Assembly (NCBI RefSeq): GCF_003945595.2
Contig: NW_024104416.1
Coordinates: 1,129,878 to 1,193,877, forward strand
DNA: 64,000 bases
Reading direction: 5' to 3'
Source of the DNA: Pipra filicauda
Lineage: Eukaryota > Chordata > Aves > Passeriformes > Pipridae
In this document: piece by piece, positions 48,273 to 60,588 of the stretch
Layout: each line of letters starts with the position of its first letter
How positions within the stretch are numbered: position 1 is the first letter of the stretch
The notes under the pieces: model-generated
The model's database searches: none
The model's input: only the letters and a program-made list of their open reading frames with translations
What the model was told of the DNA's origin: nothing
Translations under genes and position numbers: made by a program

Positions 48273-48860
48273 AAAGATCGTTGAGTCTGGTGCCATCAGT
48301 CGCTCACCACACGAAATATTCCTTTCTTAATTTTATGAAGATGCCTTTCAAAACTTAAACTATTTTGTCCCTGGGATTTCTCATCTTAAACTCTGTTCAA
48401 AAAGATGTTCCAGACTTCGATAGCTCTAATGATAGAAAACTCTGCTATAATTTACAGCTTCAATCCACGAAGCCTAATTTTCGTTGCTCTTTAAGGAAAA
48501 CTGTTCTTTTAATCCTTTCATTTGCTCCTTCCCTTTCTTCCTCTCTCCCCTGCAGCATGTCAAGGTTATCATTGCATCATACCAGAGTTTTGACAGCATC
48601 CTCTGCAGATGCTCCAACAGAGCCCTGGGGACCAGACACCTTTCCCTGGTGTTTGGGGAGGATCTCTTTGTGCTGGTTTTTGTTGGGGCAGCCCAAGGGA
48701 AAGGACGGGAACAGATGCGAGGGATCTACCAAGAAACAGCCCAAAGAGGCTGAGCTCTGCCTGCTCACTGGTTTTATCAGCTGCCCTGGCAACAACAATG
48801 ACAACAAAAGATGCCACCAAAGACATAACATTTAATAACACAAAACATCATCTCCTGTGA
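48273..48860. other. Stop-poor segment of unknown nature next to CR1
   Basis: Several overlapping open frames occur on both strands (plus: 48365-48835, 156 codons; 48484-48753, 89 codons; 48609-48860, 83 codons; minus: two of 84-90 codons). A textbook-quality pyrimidine tract ending CTCTCTCCCCTGCAG at 48541-48555 would make a strong 3' splice site on the plus strand. No good donor (GTAAGT-like) follows, and no domain is recognised in any frame. Possibly an unrecognised repeat or old gene debris. Confidence 0.3.
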
Positions 48861-51800
48861 CTGGCAGAGCCCTGACATGATGTGTACACACCTATCAGTC
48901 AGTCATTTCCATTTAACATTCCTGTTGAGGCAGGAACAAATCAAGGTCATGTTCTATTTGCCATAGCCTGTTTGAAATATTGTTTTGGCAGTACACATTT
49001 CCATAGGATTAATTCCAATACCTACAGTGAACATACACTGATTTCAGCATTACAGCATTGTGTTTGACTTGTGCAAACACGGTCTGCAGCAATGAGGGTG
49101 TACTGCAGGGATGGCTTCTAATGCATCCTTATCCCTGTTCTCTGCAGTCATTTCTGATTGATGAGATATTTGGTGTAGCAGGGGATTTTTCTTCTTAGTT
49201 ACTGGCTGAATCATCTTGACCTTGATACTTCTGGCATTCGTTTCCCCTCTGTAACTCCAGTCATTGAGATAATCCAGTTCGTTTGGCCTGATATCCCCTT
49301 TCTACTCTTTGTTGACAGTGGTCCTAACTTTGTTTTAGCAGTGCCTGTTCCTTGTGCCAATGTAATACTAAGAAAATACTAAAAAGATTGGTTTCAGAAT
49401 CAAGTTGGTTCTTTCCTTTCAGAGGATGGTTATGAATTAATTTGACGCTTTTCATCCTGACTTTTTTTAATCTGAGTGCTTTTATCTAAGTGTAAAACAA
49501 TGCAATATGTAAGGCACACAACTTTCAAATCATAAGTCAGAATAACAGAACCCTTATTTTCTTATGTCACTACCATATACTGTGGGAATATAGATGTCAC
49601 AGAGAAGCTTCTCTTCCTTTCTGCTTGAAATGTCTTGAAAACTGTTCATGCTCCAACTGGAATAGGAATGCAGAAAAGCAGCCACTACTTAAACAACAAA
49701 GTGTCCTGCAAGCACTAGAAGTGAAGTTCAAAGAAGCCAGTTCATTCACACTAGTTTTGTTCATCCTGAATATGTTTATTTTTTTTTTTATTTGTCACTG
49801 TGGTCAATGCACTATTCACTATAAAATTATATATTAAGATACAGCTGACGAAAAAGACCAAGGAAAAAATGGAAACTAATAATAAAAAAAAAAGATTTCT
49901 GGCTGCAGGGCTGTCTTTTATGACAGCTTTATCTGTTGGCTCAGCCTTTCCTCTTTTGGGAAGGGTGTGGTGTGGACTTCTGGTTCTGATAGCAGGCAAT
50001 GCAATATTGTCAGCATGTATTAAACCCTCTTGGTGGTAACTGTATGATCTCATTTCCTGCATGAGGCAGGAGAAAGTGTTACTTCTGAATGTTTGGGTCT
50101 CAGGAAATATTTACTATACAATGTGGTGGTGGTTTTCTGTTTCAGTGGGGATTGGGGGTTATATCTTTCTTTTTTGTCTGTTTGTTGTAAAGCTCAGTTT
50201 CAGGTTTGTCACTATCTCATCTCCCCAAAACAAATTCATTGTGTCTTTCCAAAAAAATGCAGCTGTGGGATCTGTAACTGTGGGGACCTTTGGGAATGGC
50301 TGTTTAAATACACAAACTTTATGCAAACTTCCTTGCTGGAAACAGTTGTGTGGTACCTCTCAAAGCTCTGCCTGTCCTTTCTGATTGACTGCAGTGTAGG
50401 TTGCAGAGCAAATATTAGCCAGTGACCCAGGTGAAACAGTGTGATTGCAAAGTTGGTAGCTATGGCAAGTAGCTTTTTCTCAACTTGTGCAGTATTTGGG
50501 AACCTCAACTCGTAGCTTTTGATTGGATTTTCTAGGAAAACACTCTTAATGCAGCAAAGGGGCAAGAGGTTCTGCAAGTAGTTTTCCTTCAAGTGGGTTG
50601 GGTTTCTAAATCAAATAACCCTATAGAACTGACAACTGATCCATCAATTTATTCAATTCTAAAACTTTTTTTTTTATTGCTTTATAACTCCACTTGTTTA
50701 TGATGTAAATATAATTAGCTTTTTACTAAAGGAGCAATTGACCTTCAATACACCATTGTAATCCCAGATAATATTTTCAAGTTCATGGCAACCTCTATTC
50801 ATCACCATTGCAACCTACAGCTAAACGATTTCCCCTCCAGTCATGTTATTAATGTGGTTTTCTACTTAAATGTCCCACTGTAACCTTCTACTAATTAATA
50901 CACGCACGTGAAATTGTATTCTGCGTTTTCAGAACTTGCACCTCTTGCTCTCAGCTATCTTTGTGAAAATCCCTTAAAGCCAGTAGAGGATGTTTGTGTG
51001 CTGGGTGTGTTTGGGGTTTGGTTTGCTTTGATTTTATCTTGACAGTACCCAAACTTCACTCTACTCTTCCAGCTTTGCAATACAGGTTATTACGTAAGTT
51101 TGAAGCTGTGTTTAGAGATTTATGTGCTCAGTGCTGATCCTCTCCCTGACAATTTTCAGTTATGTCAGAACTAAAGATTGCAGGTTTGCTGGCTGTAATC
51201 CAGTTAATTTTGCCAGTACTGAGGTGGGTAATGCAACTGCTTGTTTACTGTGTGCACTTTTGTGAGATGTAAAAAGGGGTCTATGATTAAGCACTCAAAT
51301 AAATAAGATGCAGTGATGAATTACCTTATTTAAAATGAAGAAGTGATGTGGTGTCCATGTCACAAGGGTTGTGAGAGAATGTTGAATGGTCTGTGCAGTG
51401 ACTGAGTTGTTTCCTCATGTCATCCATGCAGAGCCCACACCAATAAGTTTGAAGGTGAGATGAAGAATCTTAGTAATTCAGTTCTATAACGATAACTAAC
51501 TTGCCTCAAAAGGCATGTTGGGTCTTGATAAACAAAATGAAAAATATGTAAGTGGAAATTAAATCAGGCAAAATCCAGCCAATTTTCCCTTCTCCATACC
51601 TCAGAAAACCCAGATATCTTTCTTGAGAGAGTTTTTATCACTTTATAGGACTTCTGATGAGGAACATAGATAGTATGTTGATAGTCGAGCCTGTCTGCTT
51701 ATGAGGAACATTGTGATGGACTTTGGAGAAATTTAAGTAATTAATGAGAGAAGGAAGAAAAATTATGCTAAATGAAGATCCGCTTTGTAAAAAACATATC

Positions 51801-52428
51801 TGATTTTTTTGTCTTAAGGACTGGATCCTCAGGCTTTAGTTCACCCACAATTTGCAAGAGTTTCTGATGACTTGTGACTTTCATTGACTTCATAAGGTGT
51901 TGTGGATCTCAAAATGTGTGAATTTGGGAGATTTATGCAAGTAATAAGCTCATAAATTGTGGTAGGTAGAAAATAAATAAATAAAAAGAAAAAAGAAAAG
52001 TGAACACAATTACAGAGTAAAAATTTACTCCTGGATATAAATCTTCTGAAAGGTGTTAAAATGAGGGGAGTTACTCAGATGCATTTGGTATTGCTGGTTA
52101 TGGGAGAGTCTGCCAGGTCAGTGTTTCCCATTTCACTGTGGAAATGTACTATTTCTTGATTTGAGGAAACGATGCAGAATCACACCAGTTGCTGTAAAAG
52201 TTGTTGTGTTCATGCTGTTTATGAAAAATTTATCAGACTTACTTCCTCCAAAGAAGAGATTTGAAACTTCTCCCTCTGGCAGAGGAGAGTTTCTTTGTTT
52301 AGATGGACTAGAGTCGAGCCTAGAGAGATGGAGCAAACACAACCTGCATCCAGGGGATGTGATATTCCCCACCCCCACCAAACCACATGGAGCATTTCAG
52401 CAACAAACACAGGCTGATACATCAGGAA
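48861..52428. other. Unique non-coding sequence
   Basis: No recognised repeat or supported exon. An A-rich AAATAAATAAATAAAAAG run lies at about 51970-52000. Confidence 0.55.
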
Positions 52429-52706
52429 CTGGAGTGACAGGACAAGGGGAATGGCTTCAAGCTGACAGAAAGTTGGGTTAGATGGGACAGTGGGAGGAAA
52501 TTCTTCCCTGTGAGGGTGGGGAGGCCCTGGCCCAGGTTGCCCACAGAAGCTGTGGCTGCCCCTGGATCCCTGGAAGTGTCCAAGGCCAGGCTGGACAGGG
52601 CTTGGAGCAAATTGGGCTGGTGGAAGGTGTCCCTGCCCATGGCAGGGGGTGGGACTGGATGAGCTTTAAGGTCCCTTCCAACCCAAACCATTCCATTATT
52701 CTATAA
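52429..52706 (+). mobile_element. CR1 LINE fragment, sense (member of a near-identical trio)
   Basis: CTGGAGTGACAGGACAAGGG, GTGAGGGTGGGGAGGCCCTG, CCCCTGGATCCCTGGAAGTG, GACTGGATGAGCTTTAAGGT and a 3' tail CCATTCCATTATTCTATAAA. It shares the CTGGATCCCTGGAAG and GATGAGCTTTAAGG variants with the copies at 54.9 and 56.6 kb, unlike the other copies in this window. Confidence 0.96.
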
Positions 52707-54895
52707 ATGGGAAGTTCTAAGAGTGCTGATGCAAGTCTTCACAGATGATTCAAAGAAAGAAGCAGCTAAATCACCCCTAATCCTGGGATGAGTGCTAAAA
52801 AATTAACAGTAGATTTCTGAAGGAATCTCATTAACTGTGGAAGGAAACTTCTGGTTTTAGATTTCAGTCTTACAGGAGTTTGTGATTCTGAACAGCCCAG
52901 ATTTGGTGTCTGACTGTCCCTGAGACATTATTTTTCAGGCAGTCAACCTTTTTTTTCGGAAGACTCTGAAGCACCTGACTGTCTATCCAAGATCTTTTTA
53001 TGTGGCAAGGCTTGGAGAAATGGAACTTGCAAAGAGTTGGTTTTTTTTTTGGAGAACCTGAGCCATCTGGAAGCTTCTGATGGCTTACTGGTTGTTCCAA
53101 TAGGATTGTGTCCTCATTAGCTGTATATGTGTACCAACCAAAGCATTTAATTCTTTTGAGCCTATGAAAGTTTTTATCAGCACAGATTAGATGTCAGAAT
53201 AGAGAAAATTGCAGTGGGAGATAGGCAAGAACAAAAAAAAAAAAAAGAAGGTGAGAAACATTTAAGAAAATTATAATAAATTCTAGGAGTTTCTAAAGCC
53301 ACATAGTTTCTTTCAACAAGAAGAACTTTAAGGTCTTTTTTTTCCCCTCTTAATTTCTGCTTCAATTAATATAATAAGGCCTTACAGTTTAATTTACAAC
53401 AGCTAGCTCAACTCCCTGGGAGGTACTCTAGTGGTAATTAGTCATCTGAGAAAATGTAACAAAGTCCAAGTAACTGGCAGATTCATAAACACAACACACA
53501 TACAGTGCTGTTAAATTTTTAATGTTTTTTTCTTAGAGAAATGTGTACATTATGCAGAGTGCAACGACACACATGAACACATACCTAATGTTGTGGGGGA
53601 AGAGTTTAGCTCACATGTTTGCTCTTAATGGAGAATGGAGGAATGATGTTTTACTTATGAGTGAAAGTGCTGGGTGCTATGTCATTACTCATTTGTAAAA
53701 TACTGTCTGAAACTTCAGCCAGAAAAACTGAATTTTGCTGCTTCCCTTTTTTTGAGAGATAGGGAATGTGCAGCTGTGGCTGAGCTGTCAGCCAGGCAGG
53801 CACAGCTCAGTGTTGGCTTTGCTGCATTCCTGCCTTTGGATTGTCCAACCAGGAATGGGACCTTGCTGTGAGGAAGAAGGGATGTTTAATTAAAAAGTGT
53901 CAGGGTTAGAGAAAGAGCGTGGAAATGAACCTGCTTTCCTAAGTTCAATAAGTTATTACAGGTTTACATTCTGGCCTTTGGATGTCAGATCATTCACCAC
54001 ACAAACACTGTATATTTAAGCCAAGTTTTCCTGCCTTACAATGTAGTTCATTGCAATATACTATGAGTGCATATTATTCTTATTACACAAAGCCCCATTA
54101 AGCTCAGTGGTGCATGGATCTTTCAATTCAATGTGACTTTGGGTCGTAAAAGTATATAGTGAGAGGAATTCTTAATGAAGTAGCTGCCAAGACTTCTCAA
54201 AAAGAACTAAGAAACTGAGAAAATAAAAATTTATTATCACGTTATCACGTAGTTTACCTTATAGTCACAGCTATATTTTTCTGTATTTTTTTCTGAAGCC
54301 TCCAAAATTATACAATGTACCTCTTATCCTGTCTTTTTTTTGTCCTAATACAGTGTCATTATTTTAATATTTTAGGCCTAGACTTGATGTTGGTGCCAAT
54401 TCTCTACAAAGGAGAGAATCGGGACAGGAACAGATGCTTTTCTTGTGGGATGAGGTTAAGAAAGGAAGGATCAGGGCTTGTAGGTCAATGAGTCCAAAAG
54501 GAAAGCAAAAAACCCACACTTTCTGTGGGTAATACTTAATACATTTATCTTTAAAAAGAATCAAACAGATAGCTCAAATCAAATTCAGTAACCTAAATTA
54601 TCTCTAAGTTTACATTGGCAGTACATGAATTCTCAGGTGAAGTTTTAAGATGTTCTTTTTTGACATTTCAAAGCTCTAAATGTAAAAGAAAACAGGGTAA
54701 AGAAAGAGGAACCCTTTTGCTCCTCATTTTTGGTGAAGAGCTGAGACAATGAGGTGTCTCAGCAGGAGGTGCTGCTGCCTCTCTGTTATCTACACAATCT
54801 TCCCAGGTTTCATTCACCTTGGTTTGAAAAGCCTAAATCTGGTTGTTTACCTCAGGCCACATTCCATTGCTCTACAGTCAGAAATCATAATTAAA
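52707..54895. other. Unique non-coding sequence
   Basis: No recognised repeat or exon; short A and T runs only (A run at about 53229-53245). Confidence 0.6.
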
Positions 54896-55103
54896 TCATG
54901 GAATTCCAGAATGGTTTGGGTTGAAAGGGACCTTAAAGCTCATCCAGTCCCACCCCCTGCCATGGGCAGGGACACCTTCCACCAGCCCAGGTTGCTCCAA
55001 GCCCCGTCCAGCCTGGCCTTGGACACTTCCAGGGATCCAGGGGCAGCCACAGCTTCTCTGGGCAACCTGTGCCAGGGCCTCCCCACCCTCACAGGAAGAA
55101 TTA
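54896..55103 (-). mobile_element. CR1 LINE fragment, antisense (member of a near-identical trio)
   Basis: Starts TCATGGAATTCCAGAATGGT and runs TTGGGTTGAAAGGGACCTTA, AAGCTCATCCAGTCCCACCC and CAGGGATCCAGGGGCAGCCA to CCCCACCCTCACAGGAAGAA, where it is 5'-truncated. By eye only a few of about 195 positions differ from the 56.6 kb copy in the opposite orientation. Confidence 0.96.
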
Positions 55104-56647
55104 AGTTTGAAGGAACAGACCAGCTGTTTAAAATTACTGTAGCTGGGGTATGTTTTTGAGCTGAACTGCAACCCTTGAATTTTCTATGAATTCCAAACAG
55201 GCGGATTAATGCCATGAAATTTGTGTCTTATTTTCAATGTCTGGCCTTCAGGATCTTGAAACTGGAGTGCTGAAGATCTAAATATGGTTTTGCAGAAATC
55301 AGATCCTCAGTTGCGTTCATTCCCTCAGTCCCCTCTTCTGTGGAATCTCTTTTTATCCAAAGAGCCTACATAGTGAATGAAATTCAATGAGCTCATTTTC
55401 AAACTTAAACTAATATGACAATTCTACAGAAAAAAAATAAAACACTCCTTGTGCCTGTTCTGCAGTGATAGATCTATGAAGTAGATCAGTTTGGCTTTTG
55501 TTAGGAGGTGTTTTTGATAGGTGTTTTTGTTAGGAGGTGTTTTGAGACAAGTTAGTAGATCTTTAGCACTGTAGGTGAAGGATTTGTGTCACTTAATAGA
55601 CAAAGACAACTATTTGTAGTTGGCTGGCTAAGGCACAATTCTGAAATTTTAATGTTACAATGAAGGAGGAATCAATTCTGTTCAAGAGCATCCTTAACTT
55701 TAATTTTTTTGAGGAAAAAGCATCTTTTTTCTCAAAAAAATGATGCAACTCCATACTGCTTCTCCCTTTTTGACCGGTCTGCTTTAAAATAAACAGTAAC
55801 TGTTTTAAAATCATGGAATGTCATTAATTTTGTGTTCTATGAGGTTATGATATCTTATTAGAAAGAAAATTTAACAGTTACTTAAAGCATCTAAAAAGGA
55901 TGGATTAAGTTCACTGTGCCAATGGAAAAAGTCATCTCACAAATCGTTTGATGTAAGACACTAAAGCTTTCTGTATAGAGTGAATGTAGAGACATGCAAG
56001 TAAATCTAGAGACTGGAGTCTTTTAACTAAAACTCTTTCCCATTCAGTATGGAATAGTAACTAAATTTGTACACATTTATTTTGTTCTTGTTTTGGATAT
56101 GAGGAAGAGGAGTATAAAGGTGACAAAACTTTACAAAACTAAGCCTCTAAATTTGAATTAGATATACCACATGCCAATTCTCTGGTGAAATTTCTGATCT
56201 TTAAAGTACCTTACGTTTTACATATGAAATGATCTGGATTCTCAGAAAGTAACATAGATCAGAGAGGGGAGAGAACAAGAGCATAAGGAATATAAAGACT
56301 TTGACATAGTTTTTTATTAAATCCTTATGTACCTGCACGGTGTGCTGAGAGCTCTGTCTTTCCAGGCAGGTTCTTTTGATTAGAGTTGTTTCTAGACCAA
56401 CAATTTAATGGCTTTCCAAGACCTAAGAATTACTCTTTTTCAAAAACGTCCATGCATTCATTCTAAATTTTGGGTTCAGCCATATCATGTAAGCCTGGAA
56501 CATACTGGAAAGGCAAATATTTATTCCTTTGACAAATCAGACATTAACGTGTTCTGGACTGAGACTTGCAGGAATGGGAAGAAGGTTCAAGATTATGCTG
56601 AGGATTTAAGGATGTTGGAAGAACTACAATAGAAAAGATTAAAAAGT
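55104..56647. other. Unique non-coding sequence
   Basis: It contains a small imperfect tandem repeat, GTTAGGAGGTGTTTT, twice at about 55499-55545. Otherwise no repeat or exon recognised. Confidence 0.6.
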
Positions 56648-56896
56648 GTCAGAGTAGGGTTAGATGGGATATTGGGAAGAAATTCTTCCCTGTGAGGGTG
56701 GGGAGGCCCTGGCACAGGCTGCCCAGAGAAGCTGTGGCTGCCCCTGGATCCCTGGAAGTGTCCAAGGCCAGGTTGGACGGGGCTTGGAGCAACCTGGGCT
56801 GGTGGAAGGTGTCCCTGCCCATGGCAGGGGGTGGGACTGGATGAGCTTTAAGGTCCCTTCCAACCCAAACCATTCTGTGATTCTGTGCTTCTATGA
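56648..56896 (+). mobile_element. CR1 LINE fragment, sense (member of a near-identical trio)
   Basis: TCAGAGTAGGGTTAGATGGG, GATATTGGGAAGAAATTCTT, GTGGCTGCCCCTGGATCCCT and TTCCAACCCAAACCATTCTG, with the terminal octamers TGTGATTCTGTGCTTCTATGA. Intact 3' end and low divergence from its neighbours suggest one of the younger insertions in the window. Confidence 0.97.
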
Positions 56897-57986
56897 ACAT
56901 GAGTTCAATACTTCCTACACTTGATCCCAGTGTTTATGGTTTCAGTGGCTCCAGGAATGAAGAGCTGTGCTAAAACACGTGCAGTGTTATTCAAAGTCGT
57001 GCTAAGTTCTGTACATGCATAAAAAGCCAATGAGAGGTTTTCAAGATCCAGATTTGTAGAAATTGTAGGCCAGTGGAGTGACCATGCAAATGGTGTTACT
57101 AAATAACAAAAAAAAAAAAAATCAGTCAGAAATGAATCTGTACCCTGATTGAGTGCATCCTCTCATTTTCCACCATTATTTTCCAATATATAATTTGGTT
57201 CAGTTATTCCACTGGAAGCTTGAAATAATGTAATTATTGTTAATGGTACTATTCACATATAACTAGAGAAGAATTTGGATTAAAATTTTGAAGAGGAAAT
57301 CTTAATGGAACCTTTACAGTATATTAACTGCTAATAAAAGTAGGTCTTGCTAGAAGGCCTTTGTAAGGAAAATTTCATCCCAGCACCTTTTGAATATTAA
57401 ATAGTAATGAAATTTCTTCCATCAGTTGGGTGTGCTAATGGAATTGATTACCACAGTGTTCATGTTAGCACATACAGAGCATAATAGGGATCAGATTTTG
57501 AAAGCTAAGTGAATGCAACATTAAAAATCAGAATTTTTCTTTCCACTCAAATCAGAACATTTGCATCTCGGAATAAAACCTTAATTCTTGTTCAAAGTAG
57601 TTAACAGAATAGAACTGTACTTGGTAAAAGGAGTAGTCCAAAGCTGTTTCACACTTAATTGAATTGTTCTGTCTCTTGCAAATCACAAGTGTGTAGTTTC
57701 CTCAGATATTCTTTATTCTGAAATGCAGTTTGGCAAGATCAATATAAATAGATAAGTAATCAAATACCACTACTCAGTCATCATTTTCCCTGCAATTTCA
57801 TAGCATAAAAATGAGATCAGCAGCACTGACATCCAGTTCCAACATGTAACCAGTTGGGATTTGTGCCCCCCCATAGCAGTGTTAGTTGGATAACTATTAT
57901 GAAGGTGAGAGTACCTTTGGAATGCAGTAAAAGAAAAAACACTCCTGTCCTAACTACAGGAAGAATGATATTAGTCAACCCTTTCA
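56897..57986. other. Unique non-coding sequence
   Basis: An A run of about 14 bases lies at 57108-57121. No repeat family or exon recognised. Confidence 0.6.
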
Positions 57987-58287
57987 GATAGCAATTTTCT
58001 TAATATAGCTAACACAAATAATTAAAATGTTAAGAACAATAGATACATAATGGTTTATCAGTCTGGAAATGACAGTTCCGTGGAAATACAGATTACCAAA
58101 GGATGTATGTGATTGTACACAGGTTCAGAACATTAAGGTATTTATTAACTAGCAGATCATCAAGGGTGAAGCTACACATGAGTTTTATGGATATTAGGAA
58201 AAAATTTCTTCACCAGAAGGGTGGTCAAGCATTGGCCCAGGCTGCCCAGGGCAGTGCTGGAGTCACCATCCCTGGAGGAATTTTAAG
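57987..58287 (+). repeat. Left arm of a long inverted duplication
   Basis: It pairs with 59410-59721 read in reverse complement. Shared blocks in order: GATAGCAATTTTCTTAATAT, GGAAATGACAGTTCC, ACAGATTACCAAAGGATGT, GTGATTGTACACAG, CAGATCATCAAGG, a perfect match of about 46 bases (58170-58215, from AGCTACACATGAG to TTTCTTCACCA), then CCCAGGGCAGTG. Identity is about 85-90% by eye with a few small indels. The first 200 bases are unique DNA; the last 100 are a CR1 piece. Confidence 0.93.
58188..58287 (+). mobile_element. CR1 LINE fragment inside the left arm, 3' end missing
   Basis: GGATATTAGGAAAAAATTTC, CCAGGCTGCCCAGGGCAGTG and GGAGTCACCATCCCTGGAGG are CR1. The 3' tail is absent. The CR1 5' boundary and its flank are shared with the right arm, so this copy came with the duplication rather than by its own insertion. 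Confidence 0.88.
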
Positions 58288-59296
58288 GACCAGCCATCCT
58301 TTGGTCTTACCAGTTTGCAAGCAAGAAGTTTCAGAACTCCTAGCAGTGAGAGCAGCATCCTGTTTGCTTTCCTGGTTTCAGGACAAGTGTAACTGCCAGT
58401 GTGCTTTATAGCTGGAGTGTTCTCTGATGTATGATGTTCATATGCACGTAGTTATTAGAATAGGCTCAGTTGTACAGCTCACTGCCCTCTGTCTCTTTGA
58501 AGCATGTTTTCCTACTTCTCTTCCCATATATGTTACTTGTCCAGACCTTAATTTCTAATTTCAGATCTACTGTTTTTGGCTGGAGGCTCTCTGGGCAGAC
58601 ACTGCCAGTGCTGCAGCCCCAGAGCCCGTGCTGGGGCTGTTTCAGTGCTCCTGATTCCACCAGTGCATTTGTTACTCTCTGTCTCTGCATCTCTCATTTG
58701 TTGTATTTTCCTTCCCTTCTGCTTGTGGAACTCTTGCAGACCACACTCCCAGTTTCAATCTGCTTGGCTTCCAGGGATCTTTCAGAACTATTTTAACACC
58801 TCCTGTTTTTGGGAACCGTCTGGCTATTAAACTTCCCATTCTGTTTAGAAGTCTTGATTATGTTCACAGTATCACGAGCTGTTAGTTTTCCCCCTCCTTT
58901 TCACCTTCATTGCAAGTCTCTTCAGCTGATAAACAGAGCAGGAATATTTCTTCTTAATTTTTAAATTCTATTATAATTATATGTAAGACAAAATTGAGGC
59001 AGAAAATAACGATCATAATTTTATAAAACAAACTATGCTACACATGAATTAAACATGACTGTTTGACTTCAGTGAGTTGAACTTGTCTTTTTTATGTAGG
59101 TACCAGTGCTCTGTGTTCTGACACAGGAAGTGAATTGCCAAACCTATAGTGCAATCTTAGTAGGAAATTCTAAATATCTTACTGAATCCAAATGACAGGA
59201 GAGATTGAGGCAGGTAAGATGTGTTTACCTACATGGAGATTTTTACAGGGCACTCTTTCTATCATTGGAGAGTTGCAAAACTTAGTTATGAGTTTA
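58288..59296. other. Unique spacer of the inverted duplication
   Basis: No repeat recognised. Stop-poor frames at 58466-58830 on both strands reflect a pyrimidine-rich, GC-richer patch. I see no motif in them. Confidence 0.55.
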
Positions 59297-59516
59297 GAAT
59301 CATGGAATCATTCAGATGGGAACAGACCTTTAAGGTGGAGTCCAACCATTCCCCCAGCACTGCCAAGCCCATAGCTAAAATATATCCCCAAGTGCCACAT
59401 CTATATAACTTTTAAATTTCTTCAGGGATGATGACTCCACCACTGCCCTGGGCAGCCTGTGCCAATTTCTGGTGAAGACCACATTTTTGGTGAAGAAATT
59501 TTTTCCTAATATCCAT
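59297..59516 (-). mobile_element. CR1 LINE fragment, antisense, complete 3' end, overlapping the right arm
   Basis: It starts ATCATGGAATCATTCAGATG (3' tail) and continues GGAGTCCAACCATTCCCCCA, GATGACTCCACCACTGCCCT and GGCAGCCTGTGCCAATTTCT to TTTTTTCCTAATATCC. Its 3' half (59297-59409) has no counterpart in the left arm. The right-hand locus is therefore the likely parent of the duplication. Confidence 0.9.
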
Positions 59517-59721
59517 AAAACTCATGTGTAGCTTTAGCCTTGATGATCTGTTAATTAATAAATACCTAAATGTTCTGAATCTGTGTACAATCACAAACAT
59601 CCTTTGGTAATCTGTGTTTCCATGGAACTGTCATTTCCTGAGTGATAAACCTTTACTTATGTATCTACTGTTCTTAAAATTTTAAGTATCTGCATAAGCT
59701 ATATTAAGAAAATTGCTATCA
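59410..59721 (-). repeat. Right arm of the long inverted duplication
   Basis: Reverse-complement partner of 57987-58287 (see there). It carries a roughly 10-base local duplication relative to the left arm (GGTGAAGA occurs twice at 59471-59496). Arm divergence shows the event is old and argues against a recent assembly chimera. Confidence 0.93.
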
Positions 59722-60009
59722 GAAATATCTACTGGAACACCTGGCATGAGTGCACAAATTATTTAATGTGACTTAGCACCTGATTTAAACAGTCTCCTCT
59801 AGAGCAACCTGCACATCATAAACTTAATCCACACAGAAAGTGCAAAATTGAGAGGTAATGCCCTTGCCATGAGTTTAACTGAACTGTTATGGGGAATATG
59901 GGTAAAACACTGAGATGTTGGCATGGCAGGACAGCTGAGCAAACCTCACTGAGCTCAAACAACTCACTGCAGTTTCTTGAGAGTGCTGGTGGGGGAGAGG
60001 CTGGGCTGA

Positions 60010-60588
60010 TCCCCCAGCGTGGGCAGCAGGGCAGGGGGGATTCTGCCCCTTTACCCCTCAGGTGAGCCCCCCCTGCAGAGCTGCTCCAGCCCTGGGGAAC
60101 AGCACAGGAGGGACATGGAACTGCTGGAGAGAGTCCAGAGGAGGCACCAAGAGGATCAGAGGGATGGAGCAGCTCTGCTGGGAGGGAAGGCTGGGAGAGT
60201 TGGGATTGTTCAGACTGGAGAGGAGAAACTTTGGGGTGACCTGATTGTGGCCTTCCAGTGTCTGAAGGAATTATAAGAAAGATGGAGAGAGACTATTGAC
60301 AAGGGCCTGGAGGGCCAGGACAAGTGGGAATGGCTTCCCACTGCCAGAGGGCAGGGTTAGATGGGATATTGGGAAGAAATTCTTGGCTGTGAGGGTGATG
60401 AGGCCCTGGCACAGGTTACCCAGAGAAGCTGTGGCTGCCCCATCCCTGGAAGTGTCCAAGGCCAGGTTGGAGGGGATTTGGAGCAACCTGGGCTAGTGGA
60501 AGGTGTCCCTGCCCATGGCAGGGGGTGGAACTGGATGATCTCTAAGGTCCCTTCCAACCCAAACCATACTGTTCTATGACACTGTGAT
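60010..60588 (+). mobile_element. CR1 LINE fragment, sense, longest copy of the window
   Basis: About 580 bases: CCCAGCGTGGGCAGCAGGGC, ATTCTGCCCCTTTACCCCTC, GGGACATGGAACTGCTGGAG, CCAAGAGGATCAGAGGGATG, TTGGGATTGTTCAGACTGGA, GGTGACCTGATTGTGGCCTT, AGAAAGATGGAGAGAGACTA, AGATGGGATATTGGGAAGAA and ACTGGATGATCTCTAAGGTC, with a 3' tail CATACTGTTCTATGACACTGTGAT. It serves as the internal reference for judging deletions in the 14 kb pair. Open frames here are by-products. Confidence 0.97.

Noticed and set aside
52161..52706. Open frames around the 52.4 kb CR1, and similar ones at 54.9, 56.7 and 60.3 kb, giving related peptides
   Set aside because: The repeated peptides come from the same CR1 subfamily, not from a gene family.
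58466..58830. Overlapping open frames in the spacer of the inverted duplication
   Set aside because: Pyrimidine-rich composition explains them; peptides show no domain.
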